NCBI GenBank assembly: GCA_027484385.1
Contig: JAIXTB010000140.1
Span: 1 to 43,178, forward strand
Direction of reading: 5' to 3'
Length of the DNA: 43,178 nucleotides
DNA from: Neisseriaceae bacterium
GTDB taxonomy: Bacteria > Pseudomonadota > Gammaproteobacteria > Burkholderiales > Chromobacteriaceae
In this document: positions 1 to 9,501 of the stretch, piece by piece
How the letters are laid out: each line of letters starts with the position of its first letter
Numbering within the stretch: the stretch's first letter is position 1
Program-made: the position numbers and the translations under genes
Notes under the pieces: generated by a model
Seen by the model: only the letters and a program-made list of their open reading frames with translations
Told to the model about the DNA's origin: nothing
Databases searched by the model: none

Positions 1-552
1 CAGGCCGACGCAGGCCAGGATGCCCTGCAGCTGATGACCGTGCACGCGGCCAAAGGGCTGGAATTCAACGCCGTGTTTGTGGGTGGCCTGGAGGAAGGGC
101 TGTTCCCGCACGAAAACAGCTTTAATGATGCCAAGGGTCTGGAAGAAGAGCGGCGGCTGATGTACGTGGCTATCACCCGTGCCAGACAGCGGCTTTACCT
201 CACCAATGCGCAAAGCCGCATGCTGCACGGGCAGAGCCGTTACCCTATCCGTTCGCGCTTTGTGGATGAAATTCCGGCCGAGCTGTTACAGGTTTTATCT
301 GCTACGGTAAAAGCTGCGCCTGTTGCCAGCCGCAGCAGCTGGGCAGAACCGGCTTTTGTGCAGCAAAAGGCGGCCGCGCGGCAGGGAGGCTGGCGTGTGG
401 GCCAGTCGCTTAGCCATACCAAGTTTGGTGCGGGGGTCGTGATTAACGCGGAAGGTGCAGGCGACGACGTGCGTTTGCAGATCAATTTTGCCGAGCACGG
501 CATCAAGTGGCTGGATTTGCGTTACGCTGCAGACAAACTGACGTCTCTATAA
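1..552 (+). CDS. uvrD: ATP-dependent DNA helicase UvrD/PcrA, C-terminal part (5' end truncated by window)
   Basis: Open reading frame from base 1; MTVHAAKGLEFNAVFVGGLEEGLFPHE...EERRLMYVAITRARQRL are UvrD/Rep superfamily 1 motifs V/VI; C-terminal GGWRVGQSLSHTKFGAGVV domain typical of UvrD. Confidence 0.93.
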   Translation, partial: QADAGQDALQLMTVHAAKGLEFNAVFVGGLEEGLFPHENSFNDAKGLEEERRLMYVAITRARQRLYLTNAQSRMLHGQSRYPIRSRFVDEIPAELLQVLSATVKAAPVASRSSWAEPAFVQQKAAARQGGWRVGQSLSHTKFGAGVVINAEGAGDDVRLQINFAEHGIKWLDLRYAADKLTSL

Positions 553-582
553 GCCACCAACATAACAAAAGCGGGGCAATAC

Positions 583-2289
583 ATGAGTTCGCTGTCCAAT
601 CAATCGACTACGTTCAATGCCATTACCAGTGCCAAAGAAAGCACTGGGCGTCGGGATTACTCCAACCCGTTTGCCAAAAAGCAGTTTCTGGTGGTGGATT
701 GCGTGCCGGAAATGCAGCGCGCCATGTCCATGACGCTGCAGTCTTTTGGTGCCGAAAAAGTGGAATACGCCGGCAAAGCCAGCGACGCGCTGGTGAAGCT
801 GATGCGCTACGACTTTGACGTGGTGCTGTGCGATTACGACCTGGGCGGCGGCAGCGATGGCCTGTATCTGTACGAGGAGGCGAAGGAGCGCAACCTGCTG
901 AAGCAGTCCTGCGTGTTCATGATTGTCAGTGGCGAGCGCCGTGCGGCCAAGGTGTTGTCTGCCGCCGAGCTGGCACCGGATGGCTATCTGCTCAAGCCCT
1001 TTACCGGCGAAGAGCTGGCCAAACGGCTAGAGGTCGCCATGCGCCGCCGCGATGCCTTCAAAGTGGTAGACGAGGCGCTAATGAGCCACGACTACATGGC
1101 TGCCATTGAGGCGTGTGGCAAGAAAATCAGCGAGCGTAACGAATTCAGCCTGGACTTCATGAAGCTCAAGGGCAGCTTGAGCATGAAGATTGGCGATTAC
1201 GACTCGGCGCATAACCTGTACCAGCAGGTGCTGAAGATCAAGGAAATCCCGTGGGCCAAGGTGGGCATGGCCAAGTCCATGGCCGGGCTCAAGAAAGTGG
1301 AGCCGGCCATTGCGCTATTCCAGCAAGTGATTGTGGAAAACGACCGCGTGATGGAAGCCTACGACTGGCTGGCCAAGCTGTACCAGGACAACCATGACCT
1401 GAACAAGGCGCAGCAAACCCTGAAGCGCGCCACCGAGCTATCCCCGGCCACCATTCGCCGCCACCAGGCGCTAGGCCAGGTGGCCGAAGAAAACGGCGAT
1501 CTGGAGCAAGCCAAGAAAGCCTACAACACCACGTTGGAGCTATCCAAAGCCAGCTGGCACCGCAGCCCCACCCATTACGCTACGTTGGCGCGTACGCAGC
1601 TTGCCAGCCAGGACAAGGCCGAGGCCATGAAAACCCTGGCCTCGCTACGCCGCGATTACAAGCACAACCCGGAAGGCGAGTGGATGGCAGATGTGGTCGA
1701 TAGCACCATCCAGAACCACAGTGGTAACAAGGCCGCGGCCGAGAAGTTGTTGCGTTCGGCAGAAGAGCGCATGTCGCAGCTCTCCAAACTGAAAGACAGC
1801 GACCGGCTGGAGTTTGCCCGCGCCTGCTATGGGCAGGGCCAGCACGACATGGGCGACAAGGTCGCCAGTGGCCTGGTACGCAATAACCACGATAACGAAG
1901 AGCTGCTGCAAAAACTCTCCACCATGTTTGACCAGGTTGGCCGCGGTGATGCCGGCCGGGAGCTGATCGCCAGCAATGTGCAGGGCATTGTGGACCTGAA
2001 CAACCAGGCCGTGCGCGAGGCCCAGTCTGGCGACCACGACAAGGCCATCGCCCTGTTCCAGAAGGCCTTGCAGGAAATGCCGGAAAACGTGCAGCTGATG
2101 CTCAACCTGGTGAACGCCATCATTGCCCAGTGCCACCGCCAGGGCTGGCACGAAAGCAATATCAAGCACGCCCACGAGCTGCTGCAGCGTGTGCGCGAAA
2201 TGGCACCCACCAACAATAAATTCCAGAAGCTGTTGCAGGCCTGGCGTAGCCTGATCGACCAGCACCAGAAGCGGGAATTCCTGTTGTGA
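583..2289 (+). CDS. Response-regulator receiver domain fused to tetratricopeptide repeats
   Basis: N-terminal REC-like domain (FLVVDCVPEMQRAM, VVLCDYDLGGG, GYLLKPFTGEEL), then TPR-like helices (SAHNLYQQVLKIKEIPWAKVGMAKSMAGL, AIALFQQVIVENDRVMEAYDWLAKLY). Confidence 0.85.
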   Translation: MSSLSNQSTTFNAITSAKESTGRRDYSNPFAKKQFLVVDCVPEMQRAMSMTLQSFGAEKVEYAGKASDALVKLMRYDFDVVLCDYDLGGGSDGLYLYEEAKERNLLKQSCVFMIVSGERRAAKVLSAAELAPDGYLLKPFTGEELAKRLEVAMRRRDAFKVVDEALMSHDYMAAIEACGKKISERNEFSLDFMKLKGSLSMKIGDYDSAHNLYQQVLKIKEIPWAKVGMAKSMAGLKKVEPAIALFQQVIVENDRVMEAYDWLAKLYQDNHDLNKAQQTLKRATELSPATIRRHQALGQVAEENGDLEQAKKAYNTTLELSKASWHRSPTHYATLARTQLASQDKAEAMKTLASLRRDYKHNPEGEWMADVVDSTIQNHSGNKAAAEKLLRSAEERMSQLSKLKDSDRLEFARACYGQGQHDMGDKVASGLVRNNHDNEELLQKLSTMFDQVGRGDAGRELIASNVQGIVDLNNQAVREAQSGDHDKAIALFQKALQEMPENVQLMLNLVNAIIAQCHRQGWHESNIKHAHELLQRVREMAPTNNKFQKLLQAWRSLIDQHQKREFLL

Positions 2290-3590
2290 TACCGCCAAAG
2301 CACCACGGTATGCAGCCCCTGTTGTTTACGGGGCTGTTTTCTTGTTGGCTGTTGTTTGCGGCAATGGGCTGGGTATGGCTGGAAACCGGTGAGCGTCACG
2401 CGACACAGCAGGTGCTGGATGACCAGGCCGAGCAGCAACTGGTGCAGCTACGCACCCAGCTGGATAGCATGCAGCAAGAAGCACGGCAGCTATTGCGCAC
2501 CCTGGAGCTGACCCGTGCGCAAGGCAGCGAGCAGTACGCACCCTACCTCGCCAGCTTGCGCCAGCATTACCCCCAGCTGGGGCAGGTGGCCCTGCTGGCG
2601 GCCAACCCGGCGCAGGGCAAACAGCTGGAAGTGCTGGCGTTTGTGCCCTTTCAGTTGGGTGGGGTCTTGCTACCCACCCAGGACCTGGCACGGCAGCCAC
2701 TGGTCACGCCAGTCGTGCCGGCCTTGCAGCGTGGCCAGGCGCAGCTATTGGTCTGGCAGCCGCGTGCCCCAGAGCAGCTATTGCTGATCTTGCCGGGCAA
2801 GCAGGGCATGGCACTGGCTTTATGGTTGTCGCCTCAAGCGCTGCTGCCAGACAGCTTGCCCGCTGATATCAAGGCCACGCTGTCAGCACAGCCTGCTGCC
2901 CCAGCAGCGGCTAGCGCGGCAGGTAATTTATTAAGCCAGCAAGCATTGCGCAGTGGGGCTTTCGAGCTGAATCTTACCCTGTGGCGTGCCTGGCAGCCCT
3001 TGGCCCAGCTGTCGTGGCGCAGTGTGGTGTTGCTGGCGTTTATGCTTTTGCTGTGGTTGCTGGGGTGGCAGTCATGGCGACAGAGTCGTGGCCTGCGGCG
3101 GCAGACCCGGCAAGCACGCCACCTGCAAGAACAATGGCTGGTGCGCGCCATGCAGCAGGCACCCGTTTCACCGCAGCGAGCGCTGGCAACCCTGGAGCGG
3201 CAGCTGCAAACGCTCCCCCCTGCGTGCCTGATGCGTGTCTGGTGGGTGCATGGCAAGGGCGTACGCCGTCGTACTTTTCATTTGGCAAAGGCCATGCTGC
3301 AGCTGGACAGCCAGTTGAGCAGCGCGCCATTTGACGGCTTGACGGTTGTCCGTTTACGCCATGGCCAGCTGGTGCTGGTGCTGCTGCAGGATGAGGCCGG
3401 TATGGTCGTGAATGCCCCCCGGCTTTCGCACTGGCTGACAGCCGCCATGGGCGGGCGGCCCGACGAGGCTGGCCTGATATGGCAGTGTTTCGAGATGGAT
3501 AAAGGCGTGGGCGAGCTGGAGCGTGCCTTGGCTGGCGCCTCACTGGCCCCTCCGTTGGCCCCGCAGGGGCAGGGGGCGGCCGGGCGCTGA
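2286..3590 (+). CDS. Membrane protein with two predicted TM helices flanking a periplasmic region and a cytoplasmic C-terminal domain (possible degenerate GGDEF)
   Basis: GTG start overlapping the previous stop (alternative ATG at 2310); hydrophobic segments LLFTGLFSCWLLFAAMGWVWL and VVLLAFMLLLWLLGW. Confidence 0.7.
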   Translation: MIPPKHHGMQPLLFTGLFSCWLLFAAMGWVWLETGERHATQQVLDDQAEQQLVQLRTQLDSMQQEARQLLRTLELTRAQGSEQYAPYLASLRQHYPQLGQVALLAANPAQGKQLEVLAFVPFQLGGVLLPTQDLARQPLVTPVVPALQRGQAQLLVWQPRAPEQLLLILPGKQGMALALWLSPQALLPDSLPADIKATLSAQPAAPAAASAAGNLLSQQALRSGAFELNLTLWRAWQPLAQLSWRSVVLLAFMLLLWLLGWQSWRQSRGLRRQTRQARHLQEQWLVRAMQQAPVSPQRALATLERQLQTLPPACLMRVWWVHGKGVRRRTFHLAKAMLQLDSQLSSAPFDGLTVVRLRHGQLVLVLLQDEAGMVVNAPRLSHWLTAAMGGRPDEAGLIWQCFEMDKGVGELERALAGASLAPPLAPQGQGAAGR

Positions 3591-3647
3591 TGCCGGCCTG
3601 CCGGTTTTGCAGTACAATTGCCGCTATCGCCAACCGGGGGAATACAC

Positions 3648-3827
3648 ATGTATCAGTCCGAATTTACCGCTTTCATGAACGGCTTTCTGGAAAAGAACCC
3701 GCAAGTCGATACCGAACGTCGCGAACTGCGCCTGACCTGGTGGGAACGCACGCTGGACCTGGATGACCTGCGCCGCTGGAAAGCCTCCCGCGTGCCGCAG
3801 AAACCCTACGTTTACCAGCCCGAGTAA
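3648..3827 (+). CDS. Small DUF3460-like protein
   Basis: MYQSEFTAFMNGFLEKNPQVDTERRELRLTWWERTLDLDDLRRWKASRVPQKPYVYQPE; recalled resemblance to the DUF3460 family; start chosen downstream of GGGGGAA. Confidence 0.75.
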   Translation: MYQSEFTAFMNGFLEKNPQVDTERRELRLTWWERTLDLDDLRRWKASRVPQKPYVYQPE

Positions 3828-3864
3828 ACCTGGCGTACCGCCGTTCCGGCCCGTCGTATTGATC

Positions 3865-3895
3865 AAACCCTGCTTGCCACGCTCGCAGGGTTTGT
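3865..3895 (+). terminator. Putative intrinsic terminator after the DUF3460 gene
   Basis: Inverted repeat CAAACCCTGC...GCAGGGTTTG followed by TCTTGT. Confidence 0.6.
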
Positions 3896-3987
3896 CTTGT
3901 CAACACCAGGGCTTGCCCGGGGCCGCCATGCAGCCCGGTGCTGCCCGCCCCGGCCAAACCGGACGGGGCGCTTTGTCAGTAGCCTTC

Positions 3988-4012
3988 ACGCCCGCAAGGG
4001 CGTTTGTTTTTT
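3988..4012 (+). terminator. Hairpin plus U-tract just upstream of the methyltransferase start
   Basis: ACGCCCGCAAGGGCGTTTGTTTTTT. Confidence 0.6.
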
Positions 4013-4022
4013 GAGCATCAGA

Positions 4023-4688
4023 ATGACCAGACAAACCATGACCATGAGCGACGATGTCGCGAGCTACTTGCTGCAAATCGGTGTGACCGAGCACCCGGTG
4101 CAGCGCGCCCTGCGCGAATTTACTGCCGGCCACCGCATGGCCAAGATGCAGATCGCCCCGGAGCAGGGCCAGTTTCTACGCTGGCTGGTCGGCCTTACCG
4201 GCGCACGCCGCTATCTGGAAATCGGTACGTTTACGGGCTACAGCGCGCTCACCGTTGCCCTGGCCATGGGCGAGCAGGGGCGCACGGTGTGCTGCGACAT
4301 GAGCGTAGAGTTCACCACCATCGCCCGCGATTATTGGCAGCAAGCCGGCGTGGCCGAGCGCATAGACCTGTACGTGCAGCCTGCCGTACAGACGCTCGCC
4401 ATGTTGCTGGAGCAGGGCGCGGCCGGCAGCTTTGACCTGGCATTCATCGATGCCGATAAACAGAACTACCCGGCTTACTACGAAACCTGCCTGCAGCTGG
4501 TACGCCCGGGCGGGATGATTGCCATCGACAATATCCTGCTTAATGGCCGAGTGGTGGCACCCCAGCCCGATCACCCGCGCAGCGTGCACGTCATGCACGA
4601 ATTCAACGCAAAGCTGCTGGCCGACCCGCGTGTCAGCCTGTGCATCTTGCCCATGGGTGACGGCATGACCCTGCTGCGCCGTTTGTGA
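4023..4688 (+). CDS. Class I SAM-dependent O-methyltransferase (caffeoyl-CoA OMT-like)
   Basis: YLEIGTFTGYSALTVALAM, FDLAFIDADKQNYPAYYETCLQLVRPGGMIAIDNILLNGRV; start inferred at MTRQTMTMSDD. Confidence 0.87.
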   Translation: MTRQTMTMSDDVASYLLQIGVTEHPVQRALREFTAGHRMAKMQIAPEQGQFLRWLVGLTGARRYLEIGTFTGYSALTVALAMGEQGRTVCCDMSVEFTTIARDYWQQAGVAERIDLYVQPAVQTLAMLLEQGAAGSFDLAFIDADKQNYPAYYETCLQLVRPGGMIAIDNILLNGRVVAPQPDHPRSVHVMHEFNAKLLADPRVSLCILPMGDGMTLLRRL

Positions 4689-4769
4689 GCGGTCATCTCA
4701 AGGAACCCGCTGTTCCCGGGCTGGTCTGTTAATCACGCCTTTTAGCCCGCTGCCGGTGTTAACATCGGC

Positions 4770-5201
4770 ATGTTATTGAAACAGGATAAACCCATGTTGC
4801 AACGCCGCCCGCGCCGCATGATGAACCAGATGAATGTGGTGCCCTACATCGACGTGATGCTGGTGCTGCTGGTGATTTTCATGGTCACTGCGCCCATGTT
4901 TACCCCGGGTGTCATCGATGTGCCCAGTGTGAGCCGTGCCGCCCAAGTAGATACCACGCCGCTGGAAATCAGCATTGAAGCCAGTGGTGCCTACTTTGTC
5001 GGGGAAGGGCGCAAGCGTGACCCTGCGGCCAACCTGGACGAGCTGATTGCCATGGTGCAGGCGCGGCTGAAAGATGGCCGCCCGGTGGTGGTCACCGCGC
5101 ATCAGGACCTGAAATACAGTGAAGTGGTCAAAGTAGCCGACAAGCTGCACGCGGCCGGTATCCAGCGTGTGGCGCTTACGGTGCGCCAGCAGGGTAGCTG
5201 A
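4770..5201 (+). CDS. tolR: TolR/ExbD-family protein
   Basis: MNQMNVVPYIDVMLVLLVIFMVTAPM is the TolR/ExbD N-terminus; followed by tolA-tolB-pal; start may be 4794. Confidence 0.9.
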   Translation: MLLKQDKPMLQRRPRRMMNQMNVVPYIDVMLVLLVIFMVTAPMFTPGVIDVPSVSRAAQVDTTPLEISIEASGAYFVGEGRKRDPAANLDELIAMVQARLKDGRPVVVTAHQDLKYSEVVKVADKLHAAGIQRVALTVRQQGS

Positions 5202-6067
5202 TGGTTGCCACCCGCCAACCCGGTGCCGCCTCCTGGCTGCTGTCCGCCTGCTTGCATGCGCTGGTATTACTCTGCCTGTGGTGGTCTGCCGCCCCGGAAC
5301 AGCTGAAAACTCCGCCACCGCTGGCAGTAGAACTGTGGGCGGGGAATACCGGCCAGGCCGCTGCGCCGGTGGCCACGCCGGCGCCCGCCGCTAAGCCTGC
5401 CCCTGCGCCAGCCCCGGCTCCCGCGCCGGTGGCGAGCACGAAAGCGCCGCCCCCGGCTCCGGTCGTGGATAACCCGGCTGCCGATGTGAAAGTACAGGCC
5501 GACAAGTCCACCAGAAAGCCGCCGCAAGCGGAAGCCAAACCTGCGGTGAAAGAGCCGCCAGTGGCCAAGGCCAAGCCAGCGGCCCCTGCGCCAGAGCGGA
5601 CACCGCCGCCGAAGCCTGCCAGCAATGCGGCAGCCAAGCCTGCGGCCAACCCCAAACCTGCCGCCGTGAAAACCGACGACCTGCTGGCCGAGCTGGACGC
5701 GCTGCCACCCGGCCCCGGGCAGGGCAAGGTGAGCCAGGCCGGTGCCAAAACCGGTGCGAAAACCGGTTCGGCCACCGGCCAGCCAGATCTGAAACAGCAG
5801 TACGGCGAGGCCATCAAGAACCGCGTGCGCCCATACATCGTGATACCGGACGGCATCAAGGGTAACCCCGAGGCGTCGGTGGAAGTGATCATCCTGCCGA
5901 CGCTGGAAATCCGCAGTACGCGTATCCTGCGCAGTAGTGGCTCGCCCGCGTGGGACCAGGCCGTACTGGCAGCCCTGGCCGAAGTACGGCGTTTCCCGCC
6001 GCTACCCAAGGGCGCAGACTTTGCCGACTACCGCCGTATCACCCTTAATTTCCGCCCCAAGGAGTAA
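5201..6067 (+). CDS. tolA: TolA, Ala/Pro/Lys-rich envelope-spanning protein with TonB-like C-terminus
   Basis: N-terminal TM, low-complexity A/P/K stretch, C-terminal GNPEASVEVIILPTLEIRSTRILRSSGSPAWDQAVLAAL; between tolR and tolB. Confidence 0.88.
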   Translation: MVATRQPGAASWLLSACLHALVLLCLWWSAAPEQLKTPPPLAVELWAGNTGQAAAPVATPAPAAKPAPAPAPAPAPVASTKAPPPAPVVDNPAADVKVQADKSTRKPPQAEAKPAVKEPPVAKAKPAAPAPERTPPPKPASNAAAKPAANPKPAAVKTDDLLAELDALPPGPGQGKVSQAGAKTGAKTGSATGQPDLKQQYGEAIKNRVRPYIVIPDGIKGNPEASVEVIILPTLEIRSTRILRSSGSPAWDQAVLAALAEVRRFPPLPKGADFADYRRITLNFRPKE

Positions 6068-6071
6068 TGCC

Positions 6072-7361
6072 TTGCACCGACTGATTGCTTACTGCTGGCG
6101 CATGCTGCTGCTGGCCATGATGTTGGCCGCACCGCTGGCGCGTGCCGACCTGACCGTAGATATCGTGGGCGGCGGCAGCAGCCGCTACCCGCTGACCATT
6201 CTGCCCATGCAAAACGAAGAATGGCTGCCCGAGGCGGTAACGCAAACGGTCAAAAGCGATCTGGCCATGACCGGCTTGTTTGGCTTGCTGGAGCCGCCGG
6301 GCGGCACCGTGCTGCCGGCCTCGCCACAGGCATTCGACCCCGCGCCATGGCAGCAAAACGGCAGCCGTGCCGTGCTGTACGGCAAAGTGACCAAACTGGA
6401 AGGCGGCCTGCTGCGCCTGACCTTCTGGGCCGAAACGGTGAACCCGCGCGAGCAGAAGCTGGCCGCCGAGTTTGATGTCCACAGCTCGCAGCTGCGCGAT
6501 GTGGCGCACCGCATTGCCGACATGGTTTACGAGGCGCTGCTGGGCAGCAAGAGCCTGTTCGCCAGCCGTATTGCCTTTGTCGTGCAAAAGGGCAAAGAGT
6601 CGCGCCTGCAAGTGGCCGATGTGGACGGCCGCCGTGCGCAAACCGTGTTGCGCTCGGCCGAGCCCATTATTTCGCCCGCCTGGAGCCCGGACGGCAGCCG
6701 CCTGGCGTATGTGTCGTTCGAGAACAAAAAACCGGTGATCTACGTGCAAGACCTGGCTACCGGCCAGCGCCGCCTGCTGGCCAACTTCAAGGGCAGCAAC
6801 TCGGCACCGACCTGGAGCCCGGATGGCCGCAAGCTGGCCATTGTGCTGACATTAAGCGGTAATTCGCAGGTGTATATTATCAATGCCGATGGCACAGGCT
6901 TAAGCCGTTTCTCTTATAGTGATGCCATCGATACCGAACCGGTATTCAGCCCGGATGGCCGCCAGATTGCGTTTGTGTCCGACCGCAGCGGCGGGCCGCA
7001 GATTTACATCCAGCCACTGGATGGCAGCAAAACCGTCCGCCGCGTGACCTTCCAGGGCGCGTATAACGTGTCGCCGGCTTTTTCGCCAGATGGCCGCCAG
7101 CTGGCTTATGTGCGCCGCGAGGGTGGGCGCTTCAAGGTGATGCTGCAAGACCTGGCCACCGGTGACGCGCGCATGATCAGCAACAGCGCGTTTGACGAAT
7201 CGCCCAGCTTTGCCCCCAACGGCAAGATGGTGCTGTACGCCAGTGACGAAGGCGGCCGTAGCGTGCTGTATGCCGCCTCTACCCAGCACCCTGGCCGCGT
7301 CAAGCTAGGCGTGCTGGAAGGCCAGGTGCAAGACGCTGCCTGGGGGCCGTTTAACCCCTGA
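6072..7361 (+). CDS. tolB: TolB beta-propeller periplasmic protein
   Basis: Repeats ISPAWSPDGSRLAYVS, APTWSPDGRKLAIVL, EPVFSPDGRQIAFVSDRSGGPQIY; TTG start after AAGGAG gives signal peptide MHRLIAYCWRMLLLAMMLAAPLARA; alternative ATG at 6102. Confidence 0.93.
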   Translation: MHRLIAYCWRMLLLAMMLAAPLARADLTVDIVGGGSSRYPLTILPMQNEEWLPEAVTQTVKSDLAMTGLFGLLEPPGGTVLPASPQAFDPAPWQQNGSRAVLYGKVTKLEGGLLRLTFWAETVNPREQKLAAEFDVHSSQLRDVAHRIADMVYEALLGSKSLFASRIAFVVQKGKESRLQVADVDGRRAQTVLRSAEPIISPAWSPDGSRLAYVSFENKKPVIYVQDLATGQRRLLANFKGSNSAPTWSPDGRKLAIVLTLSGNSQVYIINADGTGLSRFSYSDAIDTEPVFSPDGRQIAFVSDRSGGPQIYIQPLDGSKTVRRVTFQGAYNVSPAFSPDGRQLAYVRREGGRFKVMLQDLATGDARMISNSAFDESPSFAPNGKMVLYASDEGGRSVLYAASTQHPGRVKLGVLEGQVQDAAWGPFNP

Positions 7362-7461
7362 CGGCCAAGGCGGTGGAACTTTGGTTTTGTTCAAAAGTCT
7401 TTATGGTTTACCCGAGTCATTTCACTGGCTACACCAGGCCAGCCACAACAAGGAGCGTCGC

Positions 7462-8007
7462 ATGAAAGTTTTACCCTTCGTCGTAGCCGCAGCGGCGGTA
7501 TTGCTCAGTGCCTGCGCTAGTACCAGCAACCCGGCAGACACAGCCAATGCCGGCAATGCCGCCATCGTGTCCGGCAACAGTGGCAGCACCACCGGCAGTG
7601 CAGGTGGCAGCAGCCTGAACCCGGCGCAGCCTCTGCCACAGGTCGATGCAGTGAGCGCAGAAGCCGCAGCGTATGCTGGCGTGAATGGCAAGAGCGTGTT
7701 TTTTGACTTTGACCAGTTCGCCATCAAGGACGAGTACAAGGGTGTGGTCGAAGCGCATGCCGCCTATCTGGGCAAGTACAAAGGCCGCGTACTGGTACAA
7801 GGCAACACCGATGTGCGCGGTAGCCGCGAATACAACCTGGCGCTGGGCCAGCGTCGTGCCGAAAGCGTGAAACAGTCGCTGGAAGTGCTGGGCGTGAAGC
7901 CGGAGCAGGTAGAAGCGGTGAGCTTTGGCATGGAAAAACCCCGTGCTACCGGCACCACCGATAGCGATCACGCACAAAACCGCCGCGCCGATTTCGCTTA
8001 CCAGTAA
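7462..8007 (+). CDS. pal: Peptidoglycan-associated lipoprotein Pal
   Basis: Lipobox LLSACAS and OmpA-like domain VFFDFDQFAIKDEY...NTDVRGSREYNLALGQRRAESV; AAGGAG upstream. Confidence 0.94.
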   Translation: MKVLPFVVAAAAVLLSACASTSNPADTANAGNAAIVSGNSGSTTGSAGGSSLNPAQPLPQVDAVSAEAAAYAGVNGKSVFFDFDQFAIKDEYKGVVEAHAAYLGKYKGRVLVQGNTDVRGSREYNLALGQRRAESVKQSLEVLGVKPEQVEAVSFGMEKPRATGTTDSDHAQNRRADFAYQ

Positions 8008-8092
8008 ACCCCGGCCGGCTACGCCGGCTTGACCTGCATCCGGGAAGGCGTCAACCTGCCCGGATTGCCCATTCTGCAAAGCCCTAACCACC

Positions 8093-8848
8093 ATGCGTAA
8101 CCGACTGCTCCCCCTGCTGTTGCCCATCGTACTGGGTGCGTGTGCCACCACCACTGATCTGGAACAGGCGCGTCTGGACTTGGAAACCAAGCTGGCCAGC
8201 TCCAGTCAGCAAGCCAGTGCACGTTTGTCCGACGTAGAAGCCAAGCTGGCCAACCAGCGCCTGCTGGACCTGGTGAACCAGGGCACGCTGCTGAAAGGCG
8301 AAATGGCCACGCTGCGTGGGCAGAACGAGGTACTGCAACACCAGGTAGCCGAAACGCAAAAGCGTCAGAACGACCTGTACAACGACATCGACTTGCGTTT
8401 GGGCAAGATGGAAAAGCAGCTGCGCGAAGCCAGCCAGCCACAGGCTGAGGCACCCGCCGCCGAGCCCGCTGCGGCCAACCCTGCCGAGACCGCACTGGCC
8501 CGTGCGCTGGAAGTGCTGCGCGCCCGCGACTTTGCCAAATCGCTGCCTCTGCTCAAAGCCGTGGCCGATGGCTACCCCGGCAGCGAGCAGAGCCTGGAGG
8601 CCACCTACTGGATGGGCGTAGCACACACCGCACTTAAGCAATACAGCGCCGCCATTGATATCCAGCGCCGTTTTGCCGAGCAATACCCCAAACACCCCAA
8701 AGCCGCAGAAACCCTGCGTCTGATGGCTGGCAACCAGCTACAGCTGGAGCAGAAAGACCAGGCCCGCCTGACCCTGCGTAAAATCATCAAGCAATACCCC
8801 GGCACCCCGGCGGCGCAGCGCGCCCAGCAACAGCTGGCCACGCTATAG
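8093..8848 (+). CDS. cpoB: CpoB/YbgF-like Tol-Pal system protein (coiled coil plus TPR)
   Basis: Position after pal; [68 protein letters not shown]. Confidence 0.87.
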   Translation: MRNRLLPLLLPIVLGACATTTDLEQARLDLETKLASSSQQASARLSDVEAKLANQRLLDLVNQGTLLKGEMATLRGQNEVLQHQVAETQKRQNDLYNDIDLRLGKMEKQLREASQPQAEAPAAEPAAANPAETALARALEVLRARDFAKSLPLLKAVADGYPGSEQSLEATYWMGVAHTALKQYSAAIDIQRRFAEQYPKHPKAAETLRLMAGNQLQLEQKDQARLTLRKIIKQYPGTPAAQRAQQQLATL

Positions 8849-8876
8849 TCTGGCCACAGCTCACCTGTCGCTATCG

Positions 8877-8914
8877 AAAGCCGGCTTTTCCATGGGGATG
8901 CCGGCTTTGTCTTG
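8877..8914 (+). terminator. Putative intrinsic terminator of the tol-pal operon
   Basis: AAAGCCGGC...GCCGGCTTT followed by GTCTT. Confidence 0.6.
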
Positions 8915-9012
8915 CCGGGAAGATGCTTCCGTGGAAGTTAAATCCCGGCGGCAAGCCCTTGCCAAATCAGGTAAAATTCCGTTTTTTCCCCTTCTTGACG
9001 GAATCAGCCTCC

Positions 9013-9501
9013 ATGATCGAAGTTGGCATCGTGATGGGTAGTAATAGCGACTGGGAAGTCATGCAAAACGCCGCGCGCGTTCTGAAAGACTTCGGCATCG
9101 CTTTCGAAACCCGCGTCGTCTCCGCCCACCGTACCCCCGACCTTCTGTTCCAGTACGCCGAAACCGCCGAAGCGCGTGGCCTGAAAGCCATCATCGCCGG
9201 TGCCGGTGGCGCCGCCCACCTGCCGGGCATGCTGGCCGCCAAGACCCACATCCCGGTACTGGGCGTGCCTGTACCGTCCAAATACCTGCGTGGTGAAGAC
9301 TCGCTGCTGTCCATCGTGCAAATGCCCAAAGGCATTCCCGTGGCCACTTTCGCCATTGGCGAAGCCGGTGCGGCCAACGCTGGCCTGTTTGCCATCGCCA
9401 TGCTGGCCAATGGCAACCCCGAGCTGGCGGCCAAGCTGAAGGCCTTCCGCAAGCAACAAGAAGACACCGTGCTGGCCATGAGCCTGCCGGAGGTACAGTA
9501 A
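9013..9501 (+). CDS. purE: N5-carboxyaminoimidazole ribonucleotide mutase PurE
   Basis: [40 protein letters not shown]...[19 protein letters not shown]. Confidence 0.96.
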   Translation: MIEVGIVMGSNSDWEVMQNAARVLKDFGIAFETRVVSAHRTPDLLFQYAETAEARGLKAIIAGAGGAAHLPGMLAAKTHIPVLGVPVPSKYLRGEDSLLSIVQMPKGIPVATFAIGEAGAANAGLFAIAMLANGNPELAAKLKAFRKQQEDTVLAMSLPEVQ

